DNA of 64,000 bases from the NCBI GenBank assembly GCA_003345545.1, contig PRDH01000039.1:89881-153880 (forward strand). Direction: 5' to 3'. Shown piece by piece: positions 16,408-25,301 of the stretch. This DNA comes from Candidatus Thorarchaeota archaeon (GTDB taxonomy: Archaea; Asgardarchaeota; Thorarchaeia; Thorarchaeales; Thorarchaeaceae). Numbering within the stretch: the first letter of the stretch is position 1; each line of letters begins with the position of its first letter. The notes below the pieces were generated by a model that saw only the letters and a program-made list of their open reading frames with translations, did no database searches and was not told the DNA's origin. The position numbers and the translations under genes were made by a program.

Positions 16408-16436
16408 CTAGTTACGAATATGAGAACAGATTCCTG

Positions 16437-16445
16437 TTTATATAA
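16437..16445 (-). promoter_or_regulatory. TATA box of the aminotransferase gene
   Basis: The minus strand reads GGTTATATAAACAGG here, a near-consensus archaeal TATA box, about 30 bases before the GTG start at 16407. Transcription should start near 16413 and read the aminotransferase and glycyl radical enzyme genes. Confidence 0.65.
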
Positions 16446-16552
16446 CCTCTCGAATGTACCATGTCTATTAAAGAGGACTCTAGCTATGTTCAGAGGAGTT
16501 TTAAGACGCGCAGCTGTAGGCGAAATCATGAGTGTATCTGGTGATATAGAAG

Positions 16553-17023
16553 ATGACGCGACCTAGTGCTGATGAAGTCAGAAAAGTCTGCATGGCTACT
16601 CTTGCGGATGCTCATGCTGTGTATGTGGAAGCAATACGCCAGACCATGGGCAGAAAGGGCCTCAATGCCATTGGTGAAGCGAATAGATTGCATGGACTGA
16701 CTCTCGGCAAATCAGCGATACAGTCTGGAGGACTAAGAAAGGGGGATCTGCATTCGATATTCGACTTCTTTAGTGCTGCTCATCCCTATTTCGGATTCGA
16801 GCTCGAAGTGGATTCTTTCACGGATACGAAACTCGATCTCAAGGTCACATCTTGTCCCTGGATAGATGCCTTCAGAGCTCGAGGTGCTGGTGAGGATATC
16901 TGCACATGGGTCACCCAGATTGATGAGGGAATTGGTCAGGCAGTTGACCCCACTGTCAGACTGACGATTCCCAAGTGCATGATGCGGGGCGATCACTACT
17001 GCATCTACAGTTATACAAAGTAA
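16553..17023 (+). CDS. L-2-amino-thiazoline-4-carboxylate hydrolase-like protein
   Basis: This 156 aa protein resembles the ATC-hydrolase domain family. The C-terminal half carries the recognisable signature: CPWIDAFRARGAGEDIC, then the acidic run, then KCMMRGDHYCIYSY. In Pseudomonas the named enzyme opens the thiazoline ring on the way to cysteine, but most homologues are uncharacterised and some may be small-ligand sensors related to V4R domains. The ATG start at 16553 has GGTGAT 8 bases upstream. The next gene (RraA-like) begins about 5 bases after the stop, so the two form an operon. Function in this host is unknown. Confidence 0.6.
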   Translation: MTRPSADEVRKVCMATLADAHAVYVEAIRQTMGRKGLNAIGEANRLHGLTLGKSAIQSGGLRKGDLHSIFDFFSAAHPYFGFELEVDSFTDTKLDLKVTSCPWIDAFRARGAGEDICTWVTQIDEGIGQAVDPTVRLTIPKCMMRGDHYCIYSYTK

Positions 17024-17028
17024 TAGAA

Positions 17029-17706
17029 GTGGATGAATTGACGAACAAGAAGAACATCATACTGCAGAGAACCCTTAGACTGTATGTTGCTGCTCTGTCC
17101 GATGCTGCAGATGAAATTGGGTTGAATCAGGTCTGTATGGACCGCGGGATAATTCCTCTTACGGAAAACAAGAGGACGGCTGGTTTTGCTAGAACTGGAA
17201 AGATGGTGAGGTCTCCAGTCAATCGTCCGTACGACGAAGCTCAGTTGGACACATTCATGAGTCTGGTCACACGAGCAGTTGATGGAGACATCATTACTAT
17301 TGATATGTCGGGGAGCACCGATTGTTCAGCCTGGGGACAGGTTCTCAGTCGGATCGGGAAACCCTTGGGAGTCCGTGGTGCCATTATCGATGGAACCTCC
17401 AGGGATATTGATGATATTGATAGAATGAACTTCACCGTCTTTGCGCGAGGTCGTCATCCTGGGACGATGCGTGGGCGAATGGATATGGAGTCTGTGCAGG
17501 AGCCCGTTGTATGCGGAGGCGTCACCGTGCACCCTGGCGACCTAATCTTTGGAGACAGCGATGGCGTTGTGGTGATTCCTACTGACCATATCGAAGACAT
17601 TCTGGTTCATGCTGAGAATGTCGTTTCAACCGACAAATGGTGGGCAGAAAAGCTCGATGAAGGAAGGGACCCACATGAGTTGCATAAAGAAAGACCAATC
17701 CCCTAG
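17029..17706 (+). CDS. RraA-like / HMG aldolase-family protein
   Basis: This protein belongs to the RraA-like fold, which includes 4-hydroxy-4-methyl-2-oxoglutarate aldolases, oxaloacetate decarboxylases and sugar-acid enzymes. Typical segments are DGDIITIDMSGSTDCSAWG, RGAIIDGTSRDIDDI (aldolase Arg-Asp pair in this family), FTVFARGRHPGTMRG, and GVTVHPGDLIFGDSDGVVV. The frame extends upstream into the preceding gene, so I place the start at GTG 17029 (TTG 17038 is possible), just after that gene's tandem TAA TAG stops; length about 225 aa. Cotranscription with the ATC-hydrolase-like gene suggests a short catabolic pair. The exact reaction is not known. Confidence 0.8.
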   Translation: MDELTNKKNIILQRTLRLYVAALSDAADEIGLNQVCMDRGIIPLTENKRTAGFARTGKMVRSPVNRPYDEAQLDTFMSLVTRAVDGDIITIDMSGSTDCSAWGQVLSRIGKPLGVRGAIIDGTSRDIDDIDRMNFTVFARGRHPGTMRGRMDMESVQEPVVCGGVTVHPGDLIFGDSDGVVVIPTDHIEDILVHAENVVSTDKWWAEKLDEGRDPHELHKERPIP

Positions 17707-17770
17707 TCTTTCTAGTCAGAAGCATAGAGACCAAACCACAAGGCTTTAAGCTCGCAGATATTGAGCTCGA

Positions 17771-18088
17771 GTGGCCACAAACCAAGGTGGAATAACAGGT
17801 CCATTGGCGAAGAAACGTAAATCATCAGGTCGAGCAAAGGGCGGATCCGGCCACAAGGGCGCAGTCCAGTGCTCGAGATGCGGTCGTCTAGTCCCATCGG
17901 ATAAGGCGAAGAAATTCACCAAAGCTGTCAGCGCTGTTGAGCCACAGATTGCACGAGAACTTCGGCAACAGGGTTCATACATACCTGTGCACAGAGTGAC
18001 ATCATACTACTGCATCAGCTGTGCTGTGCATTCTGGTAAAATGAATATCAGAGAACATAGCGAGAGGAAGACTGTTCCAAGTCGCTGA
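17771..18088 (+). CDS. rps26e: Ribosomal protein S26e
   Basis: This 105 aa protein of the small ribosomal subunit is found in eukaryotes and only some archaea, Asgards among them. It shows a basic N-terminus (AKKRKSSGRAKGG), the zinc ligands CSRCGRLVPSDKAKKF and YYCISCAVHSGKM, and HRVTSYYC. The start is GTG 17771, about 25 bases after a TATA-like CTTTAAG, so the transcript is nearly leaderless. It supports the lineage assignment. No other ribosomal protein gene is close. Confidence 0.93.
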   Translation: MATNQGGITGPLAKKRKSSGRAKGGSGHKGAVQCSRCGRLVPSDKAKKFTKAVSAVEPQIARELRQQGSYIPVHRVTSYYCISCAVHSGKMNIREHSERKTVPSR

Positions 18089-18201
18089 ACCGCATCACGA
18101 TGAAGATCGACTACTCCCAGATTGAGGAATTCATGTGAAGTGCCCGCATTAGGGGACCCACCGAATACTGCTGTTATTGCTAGCGCTGTATCTAGATGGA
18201 C

Positions 18202-19353
18202 TCAATTGTGAGGCTTCCTGCCTCTTGCCTTCCTTTTGTATACACCCCTCTTCACTGCATAGTCGTACATCTCGATTATCTTCTCAGGTGTCGAGTCAGG
18301 TTGGATGTTATGCGCCGGGGCAAGAATGTAGCCTCCACCAGGGGCGAGTGCAGCAAGCCTTGTATCTATCTCTCCTCTAAGATTCTCCATAGTACCGAGT
18401 TCCGCCATGGCGCGCTGAAGGTCAATTCCACCGTGGAATGAGAGGCGGTCTCCATACTTGGCCTTAAGTGCACTCGATTCCATTCCAAAGGCAAGCGGCT
18501 GGATTGGGTTTAGGATGTCCACCCCTACTTCGATCAGATCATTGATTAGGGGTTCCACAGCGCCGCAGCTATGATAGAGAACCTTCACGTGGGGTGAACG
18601 TTTGTGTATCTCCCCATAGATTTTCTCATGTCGCGGCTTAATGAGGTCACGGTACATCTTGGGACTGATGATGAGACCGTTTTGGTGCCCTAGGTCATCT
18701 CCAACCTGTACCATGTCGAGGTACTCTCCGACTTCGTCCAAGAGAACCCTGTTCATATCAAGCGCAAATTGCATGCACTTGTCCATCATGGCCTCAGCGA
18801 GTTTCCGGTTCGTGGCCAAGTCTATGAGGAACTTATCGAATCCTCTCATATAGTGCTCACAGATTTCGAACACTCCCCACGGCCCTCCGACCATTCCAAC
18901 CACAGCGTATTCAGTTTCCTCATGGAGGTGTTTCGCCCACTCAACAACGCCCTCCATTCTTGAGGGATCATCCACGTCGGGCCATTCGTAGTTCTCTACC
19001 TCTTCGACCTCTGTGAACTGAGCCCACGGATAGTATGTGATCTCCCAGTATGGTCCGAACCACTTTCCCCTGAATCCATACTCCGAATCAGTCGTTCCAT
19101 CGGGATAGGTCCTCATCTGGAAGCTCGATGCCGTGTTCATGTAGACCCTGCGAAAGTCGATGTGAAGTCTACGCAGGAGCTCTTCCGAGGTCTTCCAGCT
19201 CGACATGATACCCCACTCTTGGGTCTCGGGAGACGTGATTCCAAGATGGTCGCGCAGCCTCTCATATGCTGTTGGAGTAGTCCAATAGTCAAGGGGCACT
19301 CTGTCAGGTTCCTCGTGGTGTAGTGCAGTCAGGACTCTTTCTCGCGATTTCAT
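18202..19353 (-). CDS. Uroporphyrinogen decarboxylase (URO-D) family protein
   Basis: This 383 aa TIM-barrel protein belongs to the URO-D superfamily, which includes heme-pathway decarboxylases and the corrinoid-dependent methyltransferases MtaA/MtbA. The N-terminal MKSRERVLTALHHEEPDRVPLD is characteristic. Later segments are GPWGVFEICEHYMRG, VQVGDDLGHQNGLIISP, the possible metal site VLYHSCGAVEPLI, and ILAPAHNIQPDSTPEKI. The presence of H-x-C and the HNIQPD region favours a methyltransferase-like rather than a porphyrin role, but no corrinoid protein is adjacent. It is divergent from the GlcD gene at 19508, with a TATA-like TTTTTAATATT near 19376-19386. Confidence 0.85.
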   Translation of the reverse strand: MKSRERVLTALHHEEPDRVPLDYWTTPTAYERLRDHLGITSPETQEWGIMSSWKTSEELLRRLHIDFRRVYMNTASSFQMRTYPDGTTDSEYGFRGKWFGPYWEITYYPWAQFTEVEEVENYEWPDVDDPSRMEGVVEWAKHLHEETEYAVVGMVGGPWGVFEICEHYMRGFDKFLIDLATNRKLAEAMMDKCMQFALDMNRVLLDEVGEYLDMVQVGDDLGHQNGLIISPKMYRDLIKPRHEKIYGEIHKRSPHVKVLYHSCGAVEPLINDLIEVGVDILNPIQPLAFGMESSALKAKYGDRLSFHGGIDLQRAMAELGTMENLRGEIDTRLAALAPGGGYILAPAHNIQPDSTPEKIIEMYDYAVKRGVYKRKARGRKPHN

Positions 19354-19507
19354 GGCAGTAAGACTGCATACATTCTAATATTAAAAACACTCTATGAGGT
19401 CGACTTTAAGAAAAGTTAATAGAGGGGCCTTTAATTGTGCCAGAATACGTCGCTATTCAGACGGAGATTTGAGATGAAGTCAGCATAGCATGACGGCGTG
19501 ATAGCAG

Positions 19508-20890
19508 ATGGTAGATGCAGCAAAGATTACTCGCCTTCTGGCCAAGGTGGTAGGTCCAGAGAGAGTAAGTGACAAGGACTTTGACCTCATCCCTTATAGT
19601 AGGGACCTGAGCCCGGCAAGGCAGAAGCTGCCCACACATGTGGTTCTGCCTCAGAGCAAAGAAGAGATACAGGGTATCTTGAGGATAGCGAATCAGGAGA
19701 ATGTGCCGGTGTATGTCAGGGCTGGAGGCACTTCGCACTGGGACGCATACCTTGCTCAGGAGCCCGGCATTATGTTGGATATGAGCAGGATGAATAGAAT
19801 TCTCTATATCAACGAGCGCGACCTCGTAGTCACGATTCAGCCAAACTGCACATGGGCGAAACTGGATAGGGAGCTTCGAAAACATGGCTTGACCTATCTC
19901 TGCAGTGAGGCCGGTGGTCCTGCTATGACAGTAGGAGGCTCGGTCATGAAGGCCGGTGCCGGACCGCATTCCACCGCAAAGTTCGGATGTCATGGAGATC
20001 AAGATGTTATCACACTTGAGATGGTGCTGCCTAACGGTGATATAGTGCAGACTGGCTCTGCAGCCTGGCCTAGTGCTGGAAAGTTTGAGAGGCAATGCCT
20101 CGGGCCTGACCTCGCTGGTATGTTCATTGGTGCTGAGGGAATCCTGGGAATATGCACTGAGCTCACTATGAGAATCCGACCAGCCACAGATTTCAAAGAA
20201 CGGCTGATAGCCGTGATGCCATCACTTGATAGTGTAATAGAGTTCGGTCACTTCATCAATCGCAATGTTGGAGATGAGTATCTTCAGGGCATCTACCTAT
20301 GGGTTGATCCGAATGCTCCTGATGTCTTCACTCTCATGATGGATATCTTCGGTTATGAAGCAGAGATAGTCGAACACAGAAAAAAGAAGTTGAGTGAGGA
20401 AGTCAAGAAGCTGGGTGGGTCGCTCGGTGATAGAGGCCCTGCTGATGACTATTTTGGTCATATTCTCACTGGACTGACTGATATCTTCGCTACTGGAGTC
20501 TGGCACTTCTTTGGTGCTGGCACTCTCAGAATAGATGATATCAAGTTCGTCTACGATGTCTGGAGGACTGAGTTACTCCAAAAGCGAGGCTATCGCAAGG
20601 CTGGTTTTGGAGGGCAAGTCCTTCCACGACGCTGGCTCGCATTCATGGTGACTAATTATCATGAGCCTGGTGACTGGGATGAGCTAGTCAGAATGGCTCA
20701 TGAGATTGATGAGATTATTCTTGCAGGACCCGTCATACCCTACGGCATTGGTGGGCGCGATGGTCTTCGTGACATTGTTGCTTCTCATGATACGGGCTAC
20801 TATCGACTCCTGAAGACCCTGAAACGGACTCTAGATCCCAAGAACATTCTGCAACGGGGAATATTCATACCTGAGGAGGAGTTGCAGTGA
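19508..20890 (+). CDS. FAD-linked oxidase subunit (second GlcD-like copy)
   Basis: This 460 aa flavoprotein is of the same superfamily as the gene at 9231-10658 but clearly diverged. It has PTHVVLPQSKEEIQGILRIAN, VYVRAGGTSHWDAYLAQ (where the first copy has RAGGSSLQG), GGPAMTVGGSVMKAGAGPHS and LEMVLPNGDIVQTGS, and ends LDPKNILQRGIFIP. The tryptophan-containing SHWD in the pyrophosphate loop is unusual. It probably oxidises a hydroxyacid and feeds electrons to the Fe-S protein whose GTG start overlaps its stop codon by 4 bases. Its promoter region contains CTTTAAG at about 19404-19410 within an imperfect ACTTT/AAAGT repeat. Confidence 0.87.
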   Translation: MVDAAKITRLLAKVVGPERVSDKDFDLIPYSRDLSPARQKLPTHVVLPQSKEEIQGILRIANQENVPVYVRAGGTSHWDAYLAQEPGIMLDMSRMNRILYINERDLVVTIQPNCTWAKLDRELRKHGLTYLCSEAGGPAMTVGGSVMKAGAGPHSTAKFGCHGDQDVITLEMVLPNGDIVQTGSAAWPSAGKFERQCLGPDLAGMFIGAEGILGICTELTMRIRPATDFKERLIAVMPSLDSVIEFGHFINRNVGDEYLQGIYLWVDPNAPDVFTLMMDIFGYEAEIVEHRKKKLSEEVKKLGGSLGDRGPADDYFGHILTGLTDIFATGVWHFFGAGTLRIDDIKFVYDVWRTELLQKRGYRKAGFGGQVLPRRWLAFMVTNYHEPGDWDELVRMAHEIDEIILAGPVIPYGIGGRDGLRDIVASHDTGYYRLLKTLKRTLDPKNILQRGIFIPEEELQ

Positions 20891-22083
20891 GAATCAAGGA
20901 ATTTCAGGACATGATTTATGCCTGTGGACGCTGCAACTATTGCAGAGGACAGGACTTCAACGAACGATGCCCTGAGATTTTTACTCAGATCTGGGAGTCT
21001 TCTACTGGTCGGGGGAGGATGGCAATTGCTCGTGGGATTCTCGAGGGAAAGCTCGACTATTCAGAGGAGCTAGGAGAGCGCATCTTTGGCTGTTTTATGT
21101 GCGGCCGTTGTAGGGAGGAATGCAAGAAGGCCGCCAAGATTGATATCATTGCAATTACGAAGGCTATGAGAGCTGACTTCGTTGACCAAGGGGTGAAAAT
21201 ACCTGAAAGCGGTTCAAGCATGGTCAATATTGCTGTTTCGAGCGGCAATATCTTCGCAGACTCGCCTGCAGCTCATGCGAAATGGGCGCAGGGCCTCCAG
21301 TTTGTGAGAGGTTCTGGGACTCTCTTCTTTCCAGGCTGCCTTGCAAGTCACAGATTCAAAGAGAAGACGAATATCCTTGTTCGATTGTTGCAGGCTGCTG
21401 GCTACACCCTTGACTTCTTGGGTGATGATCAGACCTGTTGTGGCACTCCGCTTTGGATCACGGGGAGGACTGCGGATGCCAAGAAGTGGGCTCAAAACTA
21501 CCTCAGGAAACTGAAGAAGCATGGTGTCAAAGAGATAATCACACCTTGTCCGAGTTGCTTTAGAGCGTTTGACGAGGAATATCCTCACCTGCTTGGCATG
21601 GAGAAGTTCCCAATTCGTGTCCGGCATACAGGCGAGGTACTTGAGGAGATTGTGGAGAAGAAGAAGCTGAACTTCAAGGTACCAATCAATAAACGCGTCA
21701 CCTATCATGATCCCTGCGAGATTGGTCGCTATAGGGGTATCTACGAACCAGCCCGAAGAGTCATCAGAGCATTGCCCGGTGTCGATTTTGTTGAGATGGA
21801 GAGAAATAGAGCAGACGCATTCTGTTGTGGCGGTGGAGGCGCCGTAAAGATCACGTATGAGCATCACTCCAATACTGTCGCGGAAGAGCGGATTCGGGAC
21901 TTCGTTCGGAGTGGAGCCCAGGTCATGAGCACGGTCTGTCCTGCCTGTGAGATGAATCTCACCCACGGCACATATGCCGCGGACGTACAAGCTCGTGTAT
22001 TGGATGTTGCAGAACTGATGGCAGTGGCTGCAGGAATCGTAGACAGAGAGATTCTAGAAACAGACTACTTCCCCGAAGATTAG
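20887..22083 (+). CDS. Fe-S subunit (second GlcF/HdrD-like copy)
   Basis: This 398 aa partner of the FAD subunit upstream begins at GTG 20887 with GTGA overlap. The N-terminal clusters are CGRCNYCRGQDFNERCP and CFMCGRCREECKK. The two CCG domains have FFPGCLASH, QTCCGTPLW, CPSC, then HDPCEIGRYRG, FCCGGGGAVK and CPACEMN. The layout equals that of the gene at 8003-9172. It should relay electrons from flavin to a membrane or soluble carrier. The C-terminal acidic tail has no membrane segment. Confidence 0.88.
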   Translation: MRIKEFQDMIYACGRCNYCRGQDFNERCPEIFTQIWESSTGRGRMAIARGILEGKLDYSEELGERIFGCFMCGRCREECKKAAKIDIIAITKAMRADFVDQGVKIPESGSSMVNIAVSSGNIFADSPAAHAKWAQGLQFVRGSGTLFFPGCLASHRFKEKTNILVRLLQAAGYTLDFLGDDQTCCGTPLWITGRTADAKKWAQNYLRKLKKHGVKEIITPCPSCFRAFDEEYPHLLGMEKFPIRVRHTGEVLEEIVEKKKLNFKVPINKRVTYHDPCEIGRYRGIYEPARRVIRALPGVDFVEMERNRADAFCCGGGGAVKITYEHHSNTVAEERIRDFVRSGAQVMSTVCPACEMNLTHGTYAADVQARVLDVAELMAVAAGIVDREILETDYFPED

Positions 22084-22129
22084 ATGGGTGGCTTGATTCT
22101 CTCTTGAGCCTTCGGGATATGTTTTCTCA

Positions 22130-22420
22130 TTATCCCCCGACCGCAGCAATCATGAAGACAATAAGGTCGCCCTTTGAGACCTTCGTGTTGATACCGTCAC
22201 GAGCTACCATGTTCATGCCATTCACGAACACAATGGCATCTCTTCTCAGAATCCTTTCTTCTCTGTCATCAAGATAGACCTCAAAGCGACTGCCATATTC
22301 TTCATGAAGCTCTTTGATCAAGTCCTCTATCGTTGAGCCTTCCTTTGTGTCGAATGGGAACTTGTTGTGCTCTGAGTTCTTCAGTCCTTTGTTCATAAGC
22401 TTCACAAAGACTTCGGTCAC
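22130..22420 (-). CDS. MoaD/ThiS-like ubiquitin-fold sulfur carrier
   Basis: This 96 aa beta-grasp protein ends in the diagnostic double glycine (MIAAVGG). It contains EGSTIEDLIKELHEEYG, the acidic middle with DDREERILRRDAIVFVNG, and NTKVSKGDLIVF. Its C-terminus is probably adenylated and thiocarboxylated by an E1-like enzyme for molybdopterin/tungstopterin or thiamine synthesis, or it acts as a SAMP-type protein modifier. A tungsten AOR at 34.7-36.7 kb gives a need for the pterin cofactor, but the link is inference. The start is GTG 22420 with a TATA-like TTTAAAG about 35 bases upstream. Confidence 0.85.
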   Translation of the reverse strand: MTEVFVKLMNKGLKNSEHNKFPFDTKEGSTIEDLIKELHEEYGSRFEVYLDDREERILRRDAIVFVNGMNMVARDGINTKVSKGDLIVFMIAAVGG

Positions 22421-22454
22421 TTCTCGAGTTCACCACTCATTATTCGAATAGATT

Positions 22455-22470
22455 AACTTTAAATTAAGTT
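22455..22470. promoter_or_regulatory. Inverted repeat over the TATA box of the MoaD-like gene
   Basis: AACTT (22455-22459) and AAGTT (22466-22470) flank a 6-base centre TAAATT. The minus-strand TATA-like TTTAAAG lies inside the repeat, about 35-40 bases before the GTG start at 22420. A protein bound to this repeat would block TBP. Confidence 0.35.
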
Positions 22471-22619
22471 TGTTGGAGTGGTTGTTGATGGATTACGCCC
22501 ACCGATGCATCTCATGCGACTTAGGGGCGGGCAGTCGCAGAAGTACGTTAAAGAAACCTCTTCTGTCATTAGCCAAAACGTATATGTATCCTTAAGTTCC
22601 AGCGAGCAAAGGGCAATCA

Positions 22620-23423
22620 TTGAGTCCAAAAACATCAACGATGGGTGCGATTGACTTGTCAAATGCAAAAGAGCGTAGAACTCTCAGAGAATGGCTGATG
22701 GAAAACGCACGCGAAAACCCCGTCCATTATAGGGAGATTGCTGTGGCGCTGGACAGAGACCCGGCATCCGTTTCTGCATCGCTGTCCATTGAAAAGGCGC
22801 AGGCTCAAGAAACTGGGCGGCCTGCATATTTCCAAAGAGTAGCGCCGGGCCTGTACAGATTCAACGACCTTTGCGAGGGAGCAATCACTGAACAGCAGAT
22901 TGATGAGGATCTTAGAGAGAAGGCCCGAGCCAGCAAACTGGCAACAAGAGCTGAAATGAATCAGGCAATCGCTGATCTCGATCTGAACGGATTCAGAGAA
23001 CTGGCGGAAATCATCCTCATAAACATCCGAGTTAACCGAGACGATCTCCGGGAACGTGAACGATACAACAATACCATTGTATTCACTGGCAGCTGGCTTG
23101 ATGACGGTGGTAGAGCTCCAGTCGTATTCTACGCGAAGAAGTGCAATCTTGATGAGCCAATTGGAAAAGAAACAATTCTGGAGATACGTGGGGCGTTTCC
23201 AGTGTACGGGGCGAATCAGGGTGTTCTTGTTTCAAATGGCATCTGTTCGTCTGAAGCAACTCGTGAAGCAGTTCAACCAAATCTTGTAGTACCGCCTGTT
23301 CATATTATGGATAAGGAAATCATCATGAATGTCCTCTTTGAAAGCAGGACTGGTGTCAAGTCCAGCAAGGTCGAGATATTCCTCCTCGACACAAATTTCT
23401 TCAAGGCACTGATGCCCGAGTAA
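22620..23423 (+). CDS. HARE-like winged helix plus Mrr-type restriction nuclease
   Basis: This 267 aa protein has an N-terminal winged helix of the HARE type (residues about 20-90: PVHYREIAVALDRDPASVSAS and YFQRVAPGLYRFND), which is thought to read DNA modification state. The C-terminal half is an Mrr-like PD-(D/E)XK nuclease: GFRELAEIILINI, TGSWLDDGG, VVFYAKKCN (place of the QxK motif), then GAFPVYGANQGVLVSNGICSSEATREA and VHIMDKEIIMNVLFE. No methylase is adjacent, so it may be a type IV-like enzyme cutting modified DNA, or a repair nuclease. The TTG start at 22620 lies about 10 bases after the transcript start predicted from a TATA-like element near 22579-22590. Confidence 0.7.
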   Translation: MSPKTSTMGAIDLSNAKERRTLREWLMENARENPVHYREIAVALDRDPASVSASLSIEKAQAQETGRPAYFQRVAPGLYRFNDLCEGAITEQQIDEDLREKARASKLATRAEMNQAIADLDLNGFRELAEIILINIRVNRDDLRERERYNNTIVFTGSWLDDGGRAPVVFYAKKCNLDEPIGKETILEIRGAFPVYGANQGVLVSNGICSSEATREAVQPNLVVPPVHIMDKEIIMNVLFESRTGVKSSKVEIFLLDTNFFKALMPE

Positions 23424-23663
23424 CGAATTGACCGATAATGTCCGTGTTATTGTGAATCGATTCGATTTGATTCTCGTTCTCAGGGGTCTTATGACTTCAG
23501 ATGCCAAGCTCATTGATAGCTCACATTCTTTTGTTTAAATATGTGAGTTTAATACGAAAAAAAAGTAAACCCCTCAACTTAAATATCAGGGTATACAGTG
23601 GTAGGGGCATCACGATACGATTCTTTCTTGTCGTGAGAGAGAAAAAAAAGGAGAACATCACAA

Positions 23664-25205
23664 GTGAGTGAGGATAAACTCCTCTTTGTAAGAGAGTCGT
23701 CCGGCCTCGTCAAGGAAGTGGGCACGGGCTTTGCTCTCCTCCTCCCAATAGCACTGACTTTGGGCCCATGGTTCCACTATTTTGGACCACAGGTTTCGAC
23801 TTGGTATCCTGGTGCGCATCTTGTTCCGATGTATGCACTGGGTGCAGGAGCTGTCTTCTTTGAAGCCCTTGCGCTCATGTGTCTGATGCTCGCCATGCCA
23901 AGATCTGGAGCATCTTACCACTTCACTGGAAGAGGTCTGAGCCCCATTTTTGGTGTCATGGAAGGTTGGAGAAGTGTAATCACGAACCCTGTCTTCAGGG
24001 GGACTGGAAGCTTTTTCGCAGTACAGATCTTTGCAGGTGGTCTTGCAGTCATTGGCGCCGCAACGGGCAATGCTGGCTTAGTCAGCTTTGCAGCGACCCT
24101 CAGCGGCGATATCATCTGGCTCTTCACCGCCGCAGTGCTGATGATCCTAGTCGGATTCGTCTTTGCCTACCTTAGTGTCAAATGGTTAGGCTGGTATGTA
24201 ATCATTATTGGACTCGTCAACATTTTGGCTCTGCTAGTAGCGGATCTTGTCATGCTTTCAACACCAATGTCTCAGGCGGTCTGGGAGAACTCGATGGGGC
24301 CTGGAACTTGGGCTCCCATAGCTGCCTTTAATCCAACTACGCCAGTAAACTATGTAGACTTCAACTTCGGTGCAGTAGGAGGCGCTCTCCTGATAACAGT
24401 TGGTGGAATGTGGCCATATCTCATCATGCCTGTAGCTGGTGAGGTTTCACAGCCCAGTAGAAACATTCCACTGAGCAATGTTGGTGGGTGGGCAGGTATT
24501 GCCTTCTTCTTCTTGCTCTCTGGTTTTGCTGTAGAGTCATCCATGGGAAACTATCTGTACGGTGTCAACATGGTTGGTGGTGTGTTCCCCGGTTTCGGCA
24601 ACTATGCCGCAGTCATTCTTGGTGCCAACCCACTTGCTTGGTTCGTGATATTGTGTCCAATCTTTGCAAGTCTGGGCGACTCACCTAGCAACGCACTGTG
24701 GGTCACTCGACCAATGCACAGCATGGCCATGGACAGATTCTGCCCTGAAGCATTTGCTCGTGTCCATCCAAAATACCATGTACCGCACATCACGCTGTAC
24801 TTCTGGTTGATCCTTTCGATTGGTACAGTAGCATATGCTACATTCCTGCAGTCCTTCTATGGTACAGCTCTAGCCGGACTGATTGGAGTGGCGTATACAT
24901 ACGTCTTCATCAGATGGCAGATGGCTTTGGCAGCAATTTCCCTACCGTACTACAGACCGACCCTATGGGAGCGGAGTGGAGGCTGGAAATTCCTTGGCAT
25001 TCCACTGGTTTCTCTAGGTGGTATCGTTTCTGGTGCTGTGTTCTTCTGGGCAATCATTGCATACGTGCCGACGCTACCCTATGAGGTCGCGTTCACGATT
25101 GCCGTGTACGTGATAGGTCAGATCGCCTACATGTACTATGGAGCAAAGAACAAGGCTAAGGGCATTGAGATGTCCGCCATCTTTGGTCAACTCCCACCAG
25201 AGTAG
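23664..25205 (+). CDS. APC superfamily amino acid/amine permease
   Basis: This 513 aa integral membrane transporter has about twelve hydrophobic segments. The N-terminus RESSGLVKEVGTGFALLLPIAL, the segment MPRSGASYHFTGRGLSPIFG (TM3 region) and the loop TRPMHSMAMDRFCPEAFARVHPKYHVPH are typical of the APC family, which moves amino acids or related amines by ion symport or exchange. The GTG start at 23664 has GGAG 11 bases upstream. A TATA-like CTTAAATATC lies near 23577-23586, so the leader is about 60 bases. A strong terminator follows the gene. The nearby DUF917 and racemase genes hint at hydantoins or D-amino acids as cargo; that is inference. Confidence 0.88.
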   Translation: MSEDKLLFVRESSGLVKEVGTGFALLLPIALTLGPWFHYFGPQVSTWYPGAHLVPMYALGAGAVFFEALALMCLMLAMPRSGASYHFTGRGLSPIFGVMEGWRSVITNPVFRGTGSFFAVQIFAGGLAVIGAATGNAGLVSFAATLSGDIIWLFTAAVLMILVGFVFAYLSVKWLGWYVIIIGLVNILALLVADLVMLSTPMSQAVWENSMGPGTWAPIAAFNPTTPVNYVDFNFGAVGGALLITVGGMWPYLIMPVAGEVSQPSRNIPLSNVGGWAGIAFFFLLSGFAVESSMGNYLYGVNMVGGVFPGFGNYAAVILGANPLAWFVILCPIFASLGDSPSNALWVTRPMHSMAMDRFCPEAFARVHPKYHVPHITLYFWLILSIGTVAYATFLQSFYGTALAGLIGVAYTYVFIRWQMALAAISLPYYRPTLWERSGGWKFLGIPLVSLGGIVSGAVFFWAIIAYVPTLPYEVAFTIAVYVIGQIAYMYYGAKNKAKGIEMSAIFGQLPPE

Positions 25206-25219
25206 AATCTAGATTGTAT

Positions 25220-25242
25220 GAAGAGAGCCGCAAGCTCTCTTC
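25220..25242 (+). terminator. Terminator hairpin after the permease gene
   Basis: A perfect 9-base stem GAAGAGAGC (25220-25228) and GCTCTCTTC (25234-25242) with loop CGCAA is followed by a T-rich run (25243-25258). It begins 15 bases after the permease stop codon. Confidence 0.75.
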
Positions 25243-25301
25243 TTCCCTTTTCTTTTTCAGTCTGCAACTCACTAGAGCTCTTGAGGTCTAGATTTTATTT
25301 G

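Noticed and set aside
22620..23423. Complete restriction-modification system
   Set aside because: There is no methyltransferase or specificity gene within several kilobases of the Mrr-like gene.
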